Shown here in pieces: positions 12,541-26,400 of a stretch of DNA of 64,000 nt (its first letter is position 1; every line of letters begins with the position of its first letter). The stretch spans positions 917,001 to 981,000 of the forward strand of contig JAODUP010000011.1 of assembly GCA_025642065.1 (NCBI GenBank). The letters are read 5' to 3'. A model generated the notes under the pieces. That model had not been told where the DNA came from. It saw only the letters and a program-made list of their open reading frames with translations, and made no database searches. The position numbers and the translations under genes were made by a program. The DNA comes from Paralvinella palmiformis (taxonomy: Eukaryota; Annelida; Polychaeta; Terebellida; Alvinellidae).

Positions 12541-15414
12541 CACCAGCTGTTATTGTTGCTTATACAAGGTATTTATCTTTTAGAGTAAATATTATACGTG
12601 TTTTCTATCATTTTAATTACAAGTAAGTCTTTATTCCAACTTTTTCTCATCAGGTACTAATTTTTTTATTTCTTCCTTAGAAGCACACCTGTTCTATATC
12701 TGTTGTTTATGGAGAAAATATAGGGTTGACTATTTTTTGTGTATCAGATATCCCCGAAGAGGTGTTATCACTCTGTCTGTATATATATTATATTGTACAC
12801 AAATGTATATATATTTTTCAATTTGTGGGCAAGCTTTCTTTTGCAAACATGTACAGAGGAAAATTTAAAACACCTTAGAAAAGTCATCGAATTCCAACTG
12901 TAATGCTCTAATCAGTGCTGTATAGCTTGGACTGGTGTGCACATTGTAAACTCTCTGTCTCCATAAAGTTTTTATACCAAGTCTGCTTGATGTATTTGAC
13001 AAATCAACATATAAAGTGTTGCCTTTATCAGTCACCTGTCAGCTGGTGGCATTTATTTCCTGGATGTCACTATATGATGGTGTCTGTAGGTTGTGTGATG
13101 TAGACATTTTATATGTTGGTGTAATTGCTTTACCATCAATTATTATTGGCATCTTTTCACATCAGTTTAATGTGGTTGGTATTCACGTCTTCACAATAAA
13201 CATATATATATATCATCTTGGAGCTGAATCGAGCTAACTGAAAGATGGCAGATGGTAACATTAGGCATTTCAGAGTTATACCCATTGACTGAAGAAAATG
13301 TCCATTGTATTGAATGCTGATTATTGAAATCCACTTAATATCTGGTCTTCGTCTGTTTCCTCTTATGCGCTCTACTCCTTATACTTAAGTTATGCAAATG
13401 TCTACAAAAGCTCTGATGGTGCTCTCTGTAACAGAAAAGTCACTACTCTCTATATGTTTATGTATACATTTGAAATAAATGTCTATTGTATGAATAGCAA
13501 TGTTATAATCAGTGTTGTAGTGTATCACATACAGGAACAAACACCCATATCATGACATATGTATACGCACAGTTTATCTGTAAACAAACTGATGTGTTCT
13601 AAAAGTTTCCACACAAGTATTGGCATTTCACCATTAATTAATCTGTATTAATGTCAAAGTACTGAAGTACATTTCAATAATATTCAATAATTTCATGAAC
13701 AGTATAGATTCATTTTGTTAATTGGGATTATTTTCATCATATTGTGTGTTTCCAAATAAAATACAGCTTCATGTGGTGTTAGATCTTCAATGGTGAAAAA
13801 TGCAAGCAAAATACATTTTATGGATCTACACAAAACAATTGCCATTGGACATTTTTCAAAATGAGGCCAAGTTTTGGTCTGAATTGGTTAGAAATACAAA
13901 TAGTTTAGTGGCAGTGAAGAGTAATACAACAACCCTCGTTATTGTCAAACTACAAATCTGTCTCGTGGTTGAACAACAAACACTTGCCAAACCTGTTGGA
14001 GAAGACAATGGTATTGCCACTGGCAAGAAGTCTTACCTGTTCCTCAATATGTTAACTGAATATATATCATGACCTTAAGTCAAGTGATTGCTGAAATATT
14101 TGGGCATGTTTGAGTAAAATAAATACATTTGAAAGTTTTGTGAAATGGGAATTTTCTCAGCATGCTGAAATCTGTCTGTCAGAATTAAAAGTAGTATGTG
14201 GTTATCTTCTTCCAATGATATGCCAAACCACATCAGAATGTTGCTGCACATCACAAACCTGACCACTCTTAACATACTTACAAGGGTCTGTCAGTTTATA
14301 CTCAGATTGTGAAACTATCCTTGTTCTTGAGCTGGATTTATCCTTATTCTAGTTTACTTAAAACTTCAGTAATGCATTACGACCTTCCAACTGTTTCTGT
14401 CATTTTCATTTGCTGTTCGCCAGCTGATAACATGAATATGTTTACCTAGTGATTTCATTGCATTTAAATATATTTACTTACTTTCATGCAGTAAATGGTG
14501 CATAATATTTAGTATTACACCAACACAACATACAACCAAACTGGTAATGAAACGTGACCTCACAGTTGTAATAATATTTATCTGTTCATTTAATTTTTAC
14601 ATGCATGTTATATACTGGATAACAAATAAATGGTGAACTTGCATCAAAAGTGTGATTATTGTTTACAAACTGCAACATAACAGACTCACTGAAATAATAA
14701 CAATAATGCACAAGATATTACATGAAGTAACTACCGGTAAGTGAAAATGACTAGAGTTCACAAAATTATTGTTTTACGATAGAAACTATTCACATAACGT
14801 TCTGATAGAAGACTTTATATTGGTATCCCGGTCTTAATAACAATATCTTAATTACTTACAGTAGTGGAACAGGTTCTTAGTACCTCACAATTTTGGAAGT
14901 GCAATAGTTTTGCAATCATTAACCCATTGTTCCATTGCTCTTCCTGGTAAACTTGCCACAGAAAAGTTGAATATTGATTATAAATTCTGTTTTCAGCCGT
15001 TTGATAGAAGAAACCAATGCCAAAGGTTGGTAAAGGTGATCAATCGCAATCACTCTTATAATGAGTTATTTATTTAAACATACATATATTAGACATATTA
15101 ATCAAATTGATAACACCAGGTTAACACGAAAGGACAGTAGTCCTATCAATATAACAGCAAACACTTTAGCTATCTAGGTCCTGACTGGCCATGTTTATAT
15201 TGTACAATAACAACATCAGGTTAAGACAGAATAGATCAAAATTTACCTCTTACAATCATTGATCAGACACAGACATGATGGCTATAATAGAGAAATGACC
15301 TTAATAAGATAACAAGAACAAGATTATATCTAAGGAAGATGATATCAAGTCTAGATCTGTATTATAACGGATATAGGTCACAGAATGAAACTACTCTTGT
15401 AGATTTATTAATTA

Positions 15415-15445
<31 letters not shown>

Positions 15446-15551
15446 TGTGGCTTATTGTGGATGATTTTTGACTCGCACTTTGAGAGTCACCAATAATTAT
15501 TATGTTGTCAGATCATCAGTTTCGTTAGTGCCAAGTAGGAAGTTGAGTTGA

Positions 15552-15712
15552 TTAGTTGTGGCACTGGTCACGCATGGGATATATTGCCGAGTGGTGACTT
15601 CCCAGGAAAACAAATCCCTTAAACACCAGTGTGACCTGGGTTCAAACCCAAAACCTGGAGGTTTACAGCACAGTGCTCTAACTGCTTTGCCACCAGGACA
15701 CCTACCAAAGTA
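15552..15712 (-). mobile_element. tRNA-derived SINE (reverse orientation)
   Basis: On the minus strand a tRNA-like head has an A box in GGCAAAGCAGTTAGAGCAC and a B box GGTTTGAACCC, followed by an unrelated tail. This head-plus-tail structure is that of a tRNA-derived SINE and not a functional tRNA. Confidence 0.6.
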
Positions 15713-15924
15713 TGAAGTGATACATAAACCTGTCAATCTTAACCTAGCTGATGAATTAGTATGTTGAAGAAATGAACACAATAAACCTATAATAATTGTT
15801 TTTCAGAAGACCTTCATTGTTGCCTTTGATTTTGTGAAGCTTGTTCATGCTTGATCATGAGAATAACTGACATAATTGAGTTAAAAAACTAATTATATAA
15901 ATGTCCAAGCATATTACAAGTCAT

Positions 15925-16350
15925 AGCTCCCACAGCCAAGGAAATATTTTACCCAGGACATTTCCCGGACTTTTCCAGTACAAAATTACAATTTTCCAGG
16001 ACAAAGTATACAAGATTTAAAAGTAATAAATCATATTTTATCAGTGTATGATCAATTACTGACATTTTTATGGTACAGCCTCCTCCTCACCCCTTCTAGC
16101 TGTCTGATCCACCCACTTTTATTTAAATTTTAAGTAACATGGGTTATCAAGACCATGTATCAGTACTCCTTTTTCTTCTACAAATAAAAATTTCTTCCAC
16201 AGGCATAATGTTTATTCACAGTCTTTTTTGTTCTAAGCCAAATGTTTTCACAGGCAATTTTTCTAGGACATTCCTGATATTGTAAAATTCAAAGGCATTT
16301 CAAGTACCAGGAAAATGAATTTGATATTTTTCCGGGACACATGGGAACTC
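15925..16350. repeat. Dispersed repeat with CCAGGACA / CCGGGACA words
   Basis: Two clusters of short related words (ACCCAGGACATTTCCCGG, TTTCCAGGACAAAG, TTTTCCGGGACACATGGG) stand near the two ends in a layout typical of decayed DNA transposons. It stops about 50 bases from the VPS16 stop codon, so it probably forms part of the VPS16 3' UTR. The family was not identified. Confidence 0.4.
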
Positions 16351-16402
16351 TGCAAGTGTGTTACACTACGTTATAAACTACAGTTGGACATTATTCTCAG
16401 TA

Positions 16403-19400
16403 TTATTTATTCAGCAGCTGTGCCTTCAAAGTCTGTACTCTTTCTGCAAGAACTTTGTTACTTGTGGCACATTTATGTAGAATTAGGTCAAGGTCATCTA
16501 CAGATTTGTTTTGGAAGGCCAGTTCTGCAGCTTGTTCTAGAGAACTGAAAATAAAAAGATTTTAGGTTACTCAATTACTTACATTGACGCATGAATAGAT
16601 CTGTAGAACACATGCATGCACACACACACACACACACACACAAAGAAAACTCGTGTGATGGGTCCCAATTTATATTTTACTTATTACTTTTATTTCTTAG
16701 TCATTAGTTATTTTATATTACTTATTTATTTCACAGAAGATTAGAAGTAGAACATATATTTAAAAGCAATGATCTATTAAAAAATTATTTTTAGTTGCTT
16801 CATACCAAGGTTTTTATTGTCTAGTACATTTGAATAGTTGTTCTGGTTATTATTATTAGTAGTAGTAGTAGTAGTGTAGTAGTAAAATGAATATCACCAT
16901 CTCCATGCATCAAACCATCTTCCACAAATCAGTGGCCTCAAGGAAATATCACACATAATTTATAAATAAAATAGGTGATATAGAACTGTATTTTGTCTTG
17001 CTTGTCTCAAAATTGACACATACATGGAATAACTCACGACAGCAGGTTATTGGTATCTTACTATAATTTATTTTTAAATAAGGAACAAGAGTGAAATGAA
17101 CTATGATCTTTAAAACAGCATTCATCGCTCCCTGAAACAAGAATGCGTAAGTGAAAATATGATGTAGGCTAACCCAGAGATAGTGATATATTAAAGATTA
17201 GCCTCAGGGTATAATGATAGGTCATAGGCCAAACTTAAGGCATTCTGATATTAATTAGGTTAGCCTCTGGATATAACAATAAATTTAGAAAAGTTTGTTA
17301 TTATCATAATTTTCATAAGTTGCTATGTTTTGTAAAAAAAAAACATCCTTCTAATAAAACATTATTTTCTTACTTCATCATTTTTGTAATTGTGTTCATT
17401 CATTATATAAAAATGACTCTTAACTGAACTAACAGTCTGCTGGAAAAATAAGTAGAAAAACGAAAATTTCACTAAATCTGTACATGTGGGGATGAGTGAG
17501 CGAACAATCAATGCGCACTTCGTTTTTTCATAATTTTTCAACATTAAAAAAGCCTATGTTTGTGTCATACCCCCTTCCCTCAACGTACAGTTTGTACACT
17601 TGTGAAAATGATAATAACGTTGGATGGCCATCCTAATGTGTTAACTTCTCAAACACAGCAATAATAAGTTTTAAAATTTTAATCCTTAAGCAATCATTAA
17701 GTTCCCACAACAAACCAATAATTGATTACTGATGTCACTATAGAAAAAGTATTGTTTTCAAATCCCATGAACATCGAACTTGTATCAACAATGATAAAAT
17801 GATAACATACCCCATTTTTACAAGACATTTTGCTCTGTTCTCCGGTGCCACTTTTGGCAAATATTTCTGTGCTTCTTGTCGGTTCTGATACTTCATGCAA
17901 ACTTCAATAAAAGGCTGAAAATAAATATGATGCTAGTTTGTACAGCAGACATTTATTGACAGATATCTCATGCTCTAGCATAGTTTAATGTATAAGTTGT
18001 TCATTTGTCTTTAGTGTGTACAAGTAAATGCTTTGACAATTTTCTTTCCAGTTGAATCATAAAATATTTCATCACTTGACATAATCTAATTTTACAGCAG
18101 TACTCGAGACGTTTCTGAAAAGGCACTGACACAAGGAATTAAAAATCCTGATGAAAACATCCCATTGGATGAAAATGTCCATTTGAGCACCAATGTTGTG
18201 AGTGACTACTTAACAAACACCTATGATTATTATGAATTATTCCAACATTTACCTCGTAACCTATTGGTGACTTCTTACTTTTGGAGAATTTCTCCAGTTC
18301 CAGCCAATCTCCACATTCTGCCAAAGCTTGTATCCTCAACCACCAATATCTATCAACAGGAAATATGATAATCTCTGTGAGTTTTTATTAAATGAAGGAA
18401 TAAACTTTTAACAGGCTAATACTTGTTCAAAATGCCACAGCTCTTAGTAAGAAAATCTCAACATCATCAACTGTTCTAGATGGGGACAAATGTTGACAGT
18501 AAAATGATATCAAACTTCTACATTTATTACCAATTTGTTTTAAGACTCCCATCAAAATTGGTGGTTCAGGAACATCAACAGCCAACACAATCTGTTTCTT
18601 TTAATGGCCATAAAACAATCTTTAAAGATTATGTGGGGTAGCAAGAATTAAATTGTTTCGGATAAATTTAAGTGTGGTGCGTTTTGCCCAAGCCATATCA
18701 TTAATGTGTTGATATTGCCATTGATAAACATAGGCAGGTATAGTGAGCTGATTGTCCATTTTATTATGGATATGTTTTACCTAGATAAAGGTGTCACAAG
18801 TGAACTACTGGCAATATTCCCCCTATTTTTCCAACTGTGCCCCAAAACATTTGGCCAATAACAAATTGTGTTATAAACAGATATCAATATGACTACACTA
18901 TACACTTTAATCATTCACTGAAGCACATTGATTCAGTGGCCAGCCAATGATACAGAAGAGATGAATCTTGCTGTGTCATATTTTAAAATAAGACCTACCC
19001 AAAACATAAAAAATTGATCCAGACTAAGTTTATATCTCTAAAGATTGACAACATTAATGATGATGATGATGATGAATATGTTAACCAATAACACAGACAT
19101 AAATGAAAACAAGAATAATTACAATGATGACAACACTAAGGATAAATTGAAGAGCCTTAAAGATGATTCACATCTATCAGACTGACCTCCTGTCTGGTAC
19201 TTTAAACTCCTTCCTAAGTTGTTCCGCCCACTTGTGTCTATTGTCGACTGTCAGTTTGTAGATTGTGCGATGCAGAGTCATGTCTAAGAAGGGAGCATTG
19301 TACTCATCCTCGAGCTCTCGCTGGCGACGTAACAGACGAATTTCTTCTTCTGTTTGCTAGTCACATTAAATATGTATGTATTATGATAACTCTATGTTAT

Positions 19401-20392
19401 AATACAATTGTAATATTGCATATTTCGTTCTAACTGTACAGGCTTCTCATAAATCACAATCACAATGTAATGATCATCTCTAACCACACAAACCTATACA
19501 AGGTTGTATAACAATAACTTAGAGCAAAGATGCTGCATTTAGACTATATGAAGCCAATTAATCATTACAATAAACATTATTATTATCATGTGATTATCTA
19601 TTGGTATAGCCCTCTTTCGCTGAACTGACCTATTTTCTTGTGACCTATTTACAGGCTTCTTAAAGGGCAAGTAGTGTTTTATAACCAAAATGGATGAGAT
19701 ATTTTCCCCAGGTTACAAATATAAATTTTATGGCACTTTGAAGGCCAAATTATTGGAGAAAGAAAAACAATTTGGTGAAGGTTTAAGATTTTTTAATGAT
19801 AAGTTACAGAAATAAAATTATTTCCCACAGTTCTTCTGAAATAATGATCATATCTTAAATAAATATCTGTTTATTCAAAGGGTCACATGAATTCAGTTTT
19901 TAACTGTAGATCAATAATTCATAATGGTTGCTATTTAGTCACTTACTTTGGCTGCCCAGTCATTCCTTGCCTTACTAAATGAATCTTGAGCTGCATCCAA
20001 ATGAACAATTCTAGCTTCAAGTCTCTGTTAAAAAGAACAAGAAATAAATTTGTAGTTTTGTGGAAATCACACATTAATGGCGCAATTACACATCCACTAT
20101 TAAGGTTAGTTTAAGACATTTAAAGAGATTTGATACACAGCCAAATCCTGAAGATCAACATAGTAAAAATTAATTAATAAATCATTTCAAATAATGGCAC
20201 ATAAAAATATGCATAAATTTAGGGATTTTGGCACATCATGAACCTTCATTTCTGTAATGTTCACTGGCATTTATGATGATATGCCTAATTCTTATAAAAA
20301 GAGAGAAAAGTACAACTATTTTCTGAGGAAATATGACTAAAAACAAAAACCTATCTCTCTCTTGCATACACACACAGACAGACAGACAGACA

Positions 20393-20427
<35 letters not shown>

Positions 20428-23400
20428 CACACACATTTTTCCAATACTCATTAAAGAATCTTCAAAATTAGTATAAATCTATTTATAAATACCCCAAAAC
20501 CTCACTCTTACACATGGTGGATATTTTGACAACTACATAGCTTGTATTAGAAACTACATTGAGTGATTAATCTGAACATCTGAGTTTTATGTTTACTTCT
20601 GAATGGAAACAAAAGCAGAAATAAAAATAAAACAACATACATCTTCATCAAAGCTGTCCATCAGTCGACAGTTGGCATTCTCAAGGAAATTGTCTTCCTG
20701 ATAGTACAAGTTTTGTAACATCTGACGATTCTGCTCTCGGCAATACTATCGTGGAAAATATAGAGAATAACATGCGAGGTTAGTAGATTAGTTGGTATCA
20801 AAACATGCTACAAGACACCTTAGGGGTTGTAAAAATGTCAACAAAATATTGATATAACAACTAGTCTAACCTACACCAACTAGACCAGTTATTTGGAATC
20901 TTTTGACTGTTCTTAAATCTTCAATGGCTATAGTCAAGATACTTGCAATATATAAAAATCCTAATTAATTTTTTGTTCATCATAAACAGATATCTTCAAC
21001 ATTTATTCTCAAAGACGATAATACACATTTATATATTATTAGAACAAAGTGTCATTTGAGTGCAGAACATGACTTAATTTTAGTTGCCTGATGCCAACAG
21101 AAGCTATCTACAATAAATTAATCTTATTGTGTTTTGCAAGGAAACGACATGATCATGTTAAACAAATGTAACTCGGCAGACAAACGAGTGATGTTCTCAG
21201 CCAAACATCTTGCTGTATAATCTAATACTCACTTGTAGGAAGAGGGCTTGGGCAGTTGGCATGTTTCTTATCACCATTGACAGGTTACCTAATGACATAG
21301 TCTCCTTTAGCTGTAACAACACTGTGTACACTGAAATTGATGACCATGATTACAGACAGTTTATAGACAAGTAATCAATGTAAACTTAAAGTAAGGAATT
21401 TATTTCTCTTCATGAGTGGATGACTGATTTCTTGTGGGAATTTAAAGGTTCTCTGAGTACATAAAATACTCTGGCAATGGCGGCCTTATGAGTGGTTTAT
21501 GTCCATATATTCAGTTTGAGGACAACAAACATAAACAAAACAAAATCAGACAAATCAATATTTTAATGATGTATTGTGTTTTTTACAACCAAAAGAAATG
21601 TTTATTACTAAATGCCTTATGCTTCATTAGTTATATGACTATTATGGAGATAATATATTAACTACCAGGTCACAAGTAACCTTTGGCTAATGATCCAAAG
21701 GTTGGACAACATTGACATATGGCATTATCCTAAACAACTTCTTATTCATAACTATTCATAACCCATCTTCAAATATAAAATAGCTATCATTATATTCGTA
21801 AATGATATACTGGATGTGCTCATGTATAATCTATTATACACAAGGCTATCCATCTTATATATGAGTTACATGCAAAGGGAAGAATTTATTGATGAATAAA
21901 TCACCCTATCATGGGTGATCATGGAAAACGAGGTGATGATTGATGATTTACGGCCACTTGTGCGCACACGGTAGGCTAAATGGGCCGAGCGACCTCCAAA
22001 GGTAATGAAGCGAAGTCAAAGATGAAACACCCTTCAGATATGCCCACACCGAGATTCGAACTCAGGTGGTATTGATCTGTGATCCAACACGCTACCAGTG
22101 ACATATCCTATTTCACAGAACATTATCACTGGCACAATCATATCAATTGTCACAACTCACCTATAACCACAATTGGTTTAAACAATTGACACGTAAAGTT
22201 TATTTTACATCTGGCACGGTCAACGCCTACCAACATGCTACATCACAATTTTGGTGGGATAAACTCTTTAGACTGGGAAAAACCTCATCAAGAACTCCAT
22301 GTCTCAGGAAAAACCCACCACAGATACATAATGTCACAGTCATAAATATATAAAACACAGTCGCATCATTAATATATAATGGGAATTTTATTTGAGTCAA
22401 TATTGATATGTACTTTGTTAGTAATTCAATGTGAACAAAAAAGGGAAATGAGCATATTTTTGAAGACTATTTATTCTATTATAGATGATGGAACCAAACA
22501 GGTTAACTTTGTAATTGTGCAATTGTTTTATGTCGAAACGTAAACAATGGCCATACCTAAGTCAGTGTCACCACTTTCTATGGCCTTCACCAAAGCCGTC
22601 TCACTGCAATTCATCTTCAGTAACAATGGCACTTGCTCGGAAGCACGTGGTTCAAAGTTGAGCAGCTAAAACCATGAGAAAATAAGCTACTGTAAACACA
22701 GAGGTTAAACTTAACACAGAGGTTAAACTTTAAAAACACATCAATTCAGTATAAGCTGTCCATATAAAAATGCAATTATTATAACACTGATGTATTTATT
22801 TACATTGATGGCTAGTTCTCTCCTTCCACATTCTATTGCTTTGTTAGCTATCTCAGAGTATGAGACACCTGGGATATCACCCAGCTGTTTAGCTATATCT
22901 CTGGCCAGCTGTTCGTCATCAACAGCCTTTTGTTGGACCTACAAAAGACAAAATTACATAAACTCACTGTGTTTCCAGTAACACGATTGCAGTCCAGTTT
23001 AGGTCCAGGTGCATTGCAGTTGTATCAACCGCACGTGTTCAAATGTCTCATTAAATGTTGGTGACTGAGATATTTTCATCCGGTTATGCAGTGTTGGATG
23101 GCAGCCAGTAAAATGGAGCCTAATTAAGCACTACAACTTCTACAGCTTCAATCTTTGATGACAAACAATGCGATAAAGAAAAGAGATCCTAAAAGAAAAC
23201 ACAGATTTTAGGTTCATGAAATCACCTTCCGCTGACATGATGATGCTAATATTTGTGCAAACGGAGCGAACAAAAAGCACGTTAACACTGTATGGACAAT
23301 TACTATCTGGGGACAACCAATGACTAGTGACAAAATTAGCATGTGGTTCATCTGTGTTCTACTGGAATTACTACATGAAACAATCAATAAAAACTAATTT

Positions 23401-26400
23401 CCGCCATATGCAAATCCACATGCCACATAGCACCTGGATTGTATTAATGGAAACACTTGTAAAGAAACAACTGGCATCACAGCCAGACATCATTGACATA
23501 TTAAAGTCAACTTATTGTAGATAACAATGACAAAGCATACTTAATAAAGCACCAAAAATAGTTATACCATTCTAAGTGATTGGTAGAACTCTCTTAGCTG
23601 GGGCTTGTGGCCTTAAAGTTAAAGACTTCGGACATTTTTGAACATTTTATATTATTAGACAACATCCATTATTATTTTTCTGATTAGCAACCTTAGTGCA
23701 TCATACCACGTTCCTGAAGTAGGTGACGCAAGTCTACAAAAATGGGTCAATCAATAAAGCTTGTGACATCACAACAGCAAAACATAACCACATGGTAAGC
23801 ACTGCCATTGCTTGTTTCATTGTGGAATTGGTTTTATTTACAGCATAAACTAGTGTGATATCTAATATTGTATTTTATGTATTACAACTAGTATATTTAG
23901 ATGTATAGGAGTGTATAGAATGATTGTGAAATATGGCTTCACACTGTGTTATGTATGGATGCAGCAATATTACATTGGAAAGTGAGGTTTCCATTCATGA
24001 ATTTACCCTGCTATCATCAAAAAAGTGAGGATGGCTTGGACGTGTTTTGTCTGCAAAATGGTATACAGATGTAGCGAAGATTTTGGTGGTGACAACTGTC
24101 ACAACAAAATGTAATATGATATGGGATTGGTGAAGAAACTGATTTTGAAGAAAGTTACCATCCCTGTTGTTATCATAAACATCAACATGACATACACACA
24201 CCTTTTATGATAAGTGCCACATTATCTGCTCTAATGAGACCAGTTGTTGGGGAACTGACTGATCTAAATATTGGAGCCATATATTGATATGATGAAAATA
24301 ACAGTCTGGTTGTGATGTCATGATTGCCGATCAAATTCACAAGATGGCAGAAGCACACACTCCCTTGCAGGCATTGAGGCATGACCAAATAAGCCAATAT
24401 TTCACTGGAACTATTTTTTTAGAAGAGTCCTAACACTGTTTAAACTATTATTTTGACATAAGCAAGCTACTTCTACAATTAAAAAATTAAATTATCTGAG
24501 ACCTTTAACAAGAGGTGATGGCCTTAACAGAAGGTGGTGATGGCCTTTTACAAGAGGTGGTGATGACCTTAACAAGAGATGGTGATGACCTTAATGAGAG
24601 ATGGTGATGACCTTGACAAGAGATGGTGATGGCCTTGACAGAAGGTAGTGACAGTCTTAACAGAAAGTGGTGACCTTAAGAGGTGGTAGCCTTAACAGGG
24701 AGAGATGGCCTTAACAGGAGGGAATGGTCTTAATGCATATATATAAGCACAGCAACTAAATTTTTCCTTGTGATGAAGACAGGAGAAGATATGTCTTATT
24801 GAGCTTAGTTGTCATGTAGCCTTAACGCTTGTCACACCTGAGAATTATAATTGAAGGTGACTCTATGGAAAAACATCCCACAAACAGTTTGATTTTAACT
24901 AAACCTCAGAGATTTTCAATGCAGTGCTCTAATTATGCCATGCTGTCTTAATGGAAACGGCTGCATTATAGGGAATAGTTGTCTTAGTGGGTAGAATTAT
25001 CTTAAGAGGAAAGGTTTCTTTGAGGGGGATTATCTCATACCCAGTGATTATTTTATGAAGTACCATTGTTTTGATGGTAATTGTTGTGTATTCAGAATTA
25101 TTATCTTTGAGTTGTATTTTGCACAATGGGTTCTCTTATGCTGCATGGAAGTTAAAGTGCAAAAGTTAAAGCATTAGCTCAAATATTCTCAAATTACCTA
25201 TATTTCTGGGATTGGGAAGTGAAACCACTCAGGCATTTTCCCATGTGTGACATGGTCATCTTGAGGAAAGATTTACTTAGAATAAACAACCAAATTAGAC
25301 TTTGGCAGTGACCACCCTCAGGGTATTTCCGCTACATCTTTCCGTACTCCTCCCCTGTGAGTGGTTGGGGAGGAGATATAGAACAACCAGTCAATAAACA
25401 GGAAAACCCTTATATGTGAAACACATCAGTAATCCTATATAAATATACTGTGAGTAAATAAAAAATTAAGATAATAAAGTAGCTCTTATGCAATAAAGAG
25501 AAAAAGAGACAGCTATGACATACAAAGAATAAGGAATTTCTTTTCCATCTTGAAGATACTCAGAAACTCTGGCATACATTTTATACTGTTTCATGCAGAT
25601 TAGAGCAAAGAAAAAAGAATAAAATGTCTGAAAAGGAAGTGGATAAAAAACAAGGAAGGTTATTATGACAAAGCTAATTATCAAGCTATCAATCCTTTTT
25701 GATTACCATAATACCCCCCCCCCCACACACACACACTAATAATCATAGTCCAATTCATTCAGCCGTGACCAAAAACTAATACAAAATTTCATAAACGCAG
25801 ACATAGCATAGTATAATGTCCCGATTGAGTCATCAACATGAACATAGTTTATTACATGCCCGAGGACTCGGATCAGTCAACACATACCTTATAACACGCC
25901 CAGTGGGCTACTATCCTACTAGCACCCTCTGCCTCTGGAATCTTCAGATACTGGCAGATCCTGATGGCAAGACAATACTCACGCCTCAACACGAGCCTGT
26001 CCAGTAACACTGGCAACTGGAGATGATTGAATCTGGATACTGTCAAGGTGTAAACATGGAGGGATAACGAATGTTCAGGAGTCAGTCTGCTTTATTTAAG
26101 CTATTTTTATCTGAATACTCCAGGACGAGTTCAGTTTCCTGAAGTTATTTATAGCCATATAGCTGAGGGGCAATTCCTGAACAATTCATCTATTAAGCCA
26201 AGTATTTCAATGTATTATTGTAAAAATGTGATGGATTTAATTAATTCCTTAGCTAAACATATACATTCTTATTACATCAGTCCCTCTGTGTGTGTGTGTG
26301 TGCGTGTGTTGTGTCTGTGTGTGTGACTGCATGCACACACATAACATCTATACATCTATCTATCTTGCTCAAAACTATTAAGACATAATGGCAAAATAGG

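Larger units (their letters stand above)
11426..16402. other. Intergenic / 3' UTR space between convergent spondin and VPS16
   Basis: No coding exon is supported. The stretch holds the 3' UTRs of the two convergent genes, (TA)n runs at about 11916-11939, 12505-12537 and 15418-15444, a reverse SINE near 15.6 kb and a transposon-like repeat at 15.9-16.35 kb. Open frames of 60-90 codons at 13.0-14.3 kb show no recognisable protein features. Confidence 0.6.

Noticed and set aside
13800..14072. 90-codon + strand frame between spondin and VPS16
   Set aside because: No recognisable domain, no supporting splice context and AT-rich chance-like composition.
17098..17140. Candidate penultimate VPS16 exon after a TTTCAG acceptor
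   Set aside because: In the required frame it hits a stop, and joining 17811 directly to 16544 gives the conserved [15 protein letters not shown] junction.
25466..25684. 72-codon minus-strand frame where a VPS16 exon might be expected
   Set aside because: The flanking exons 25888-26032 and 22804-22938 already join without a gap (AHWACYK to VQQKAVDD).
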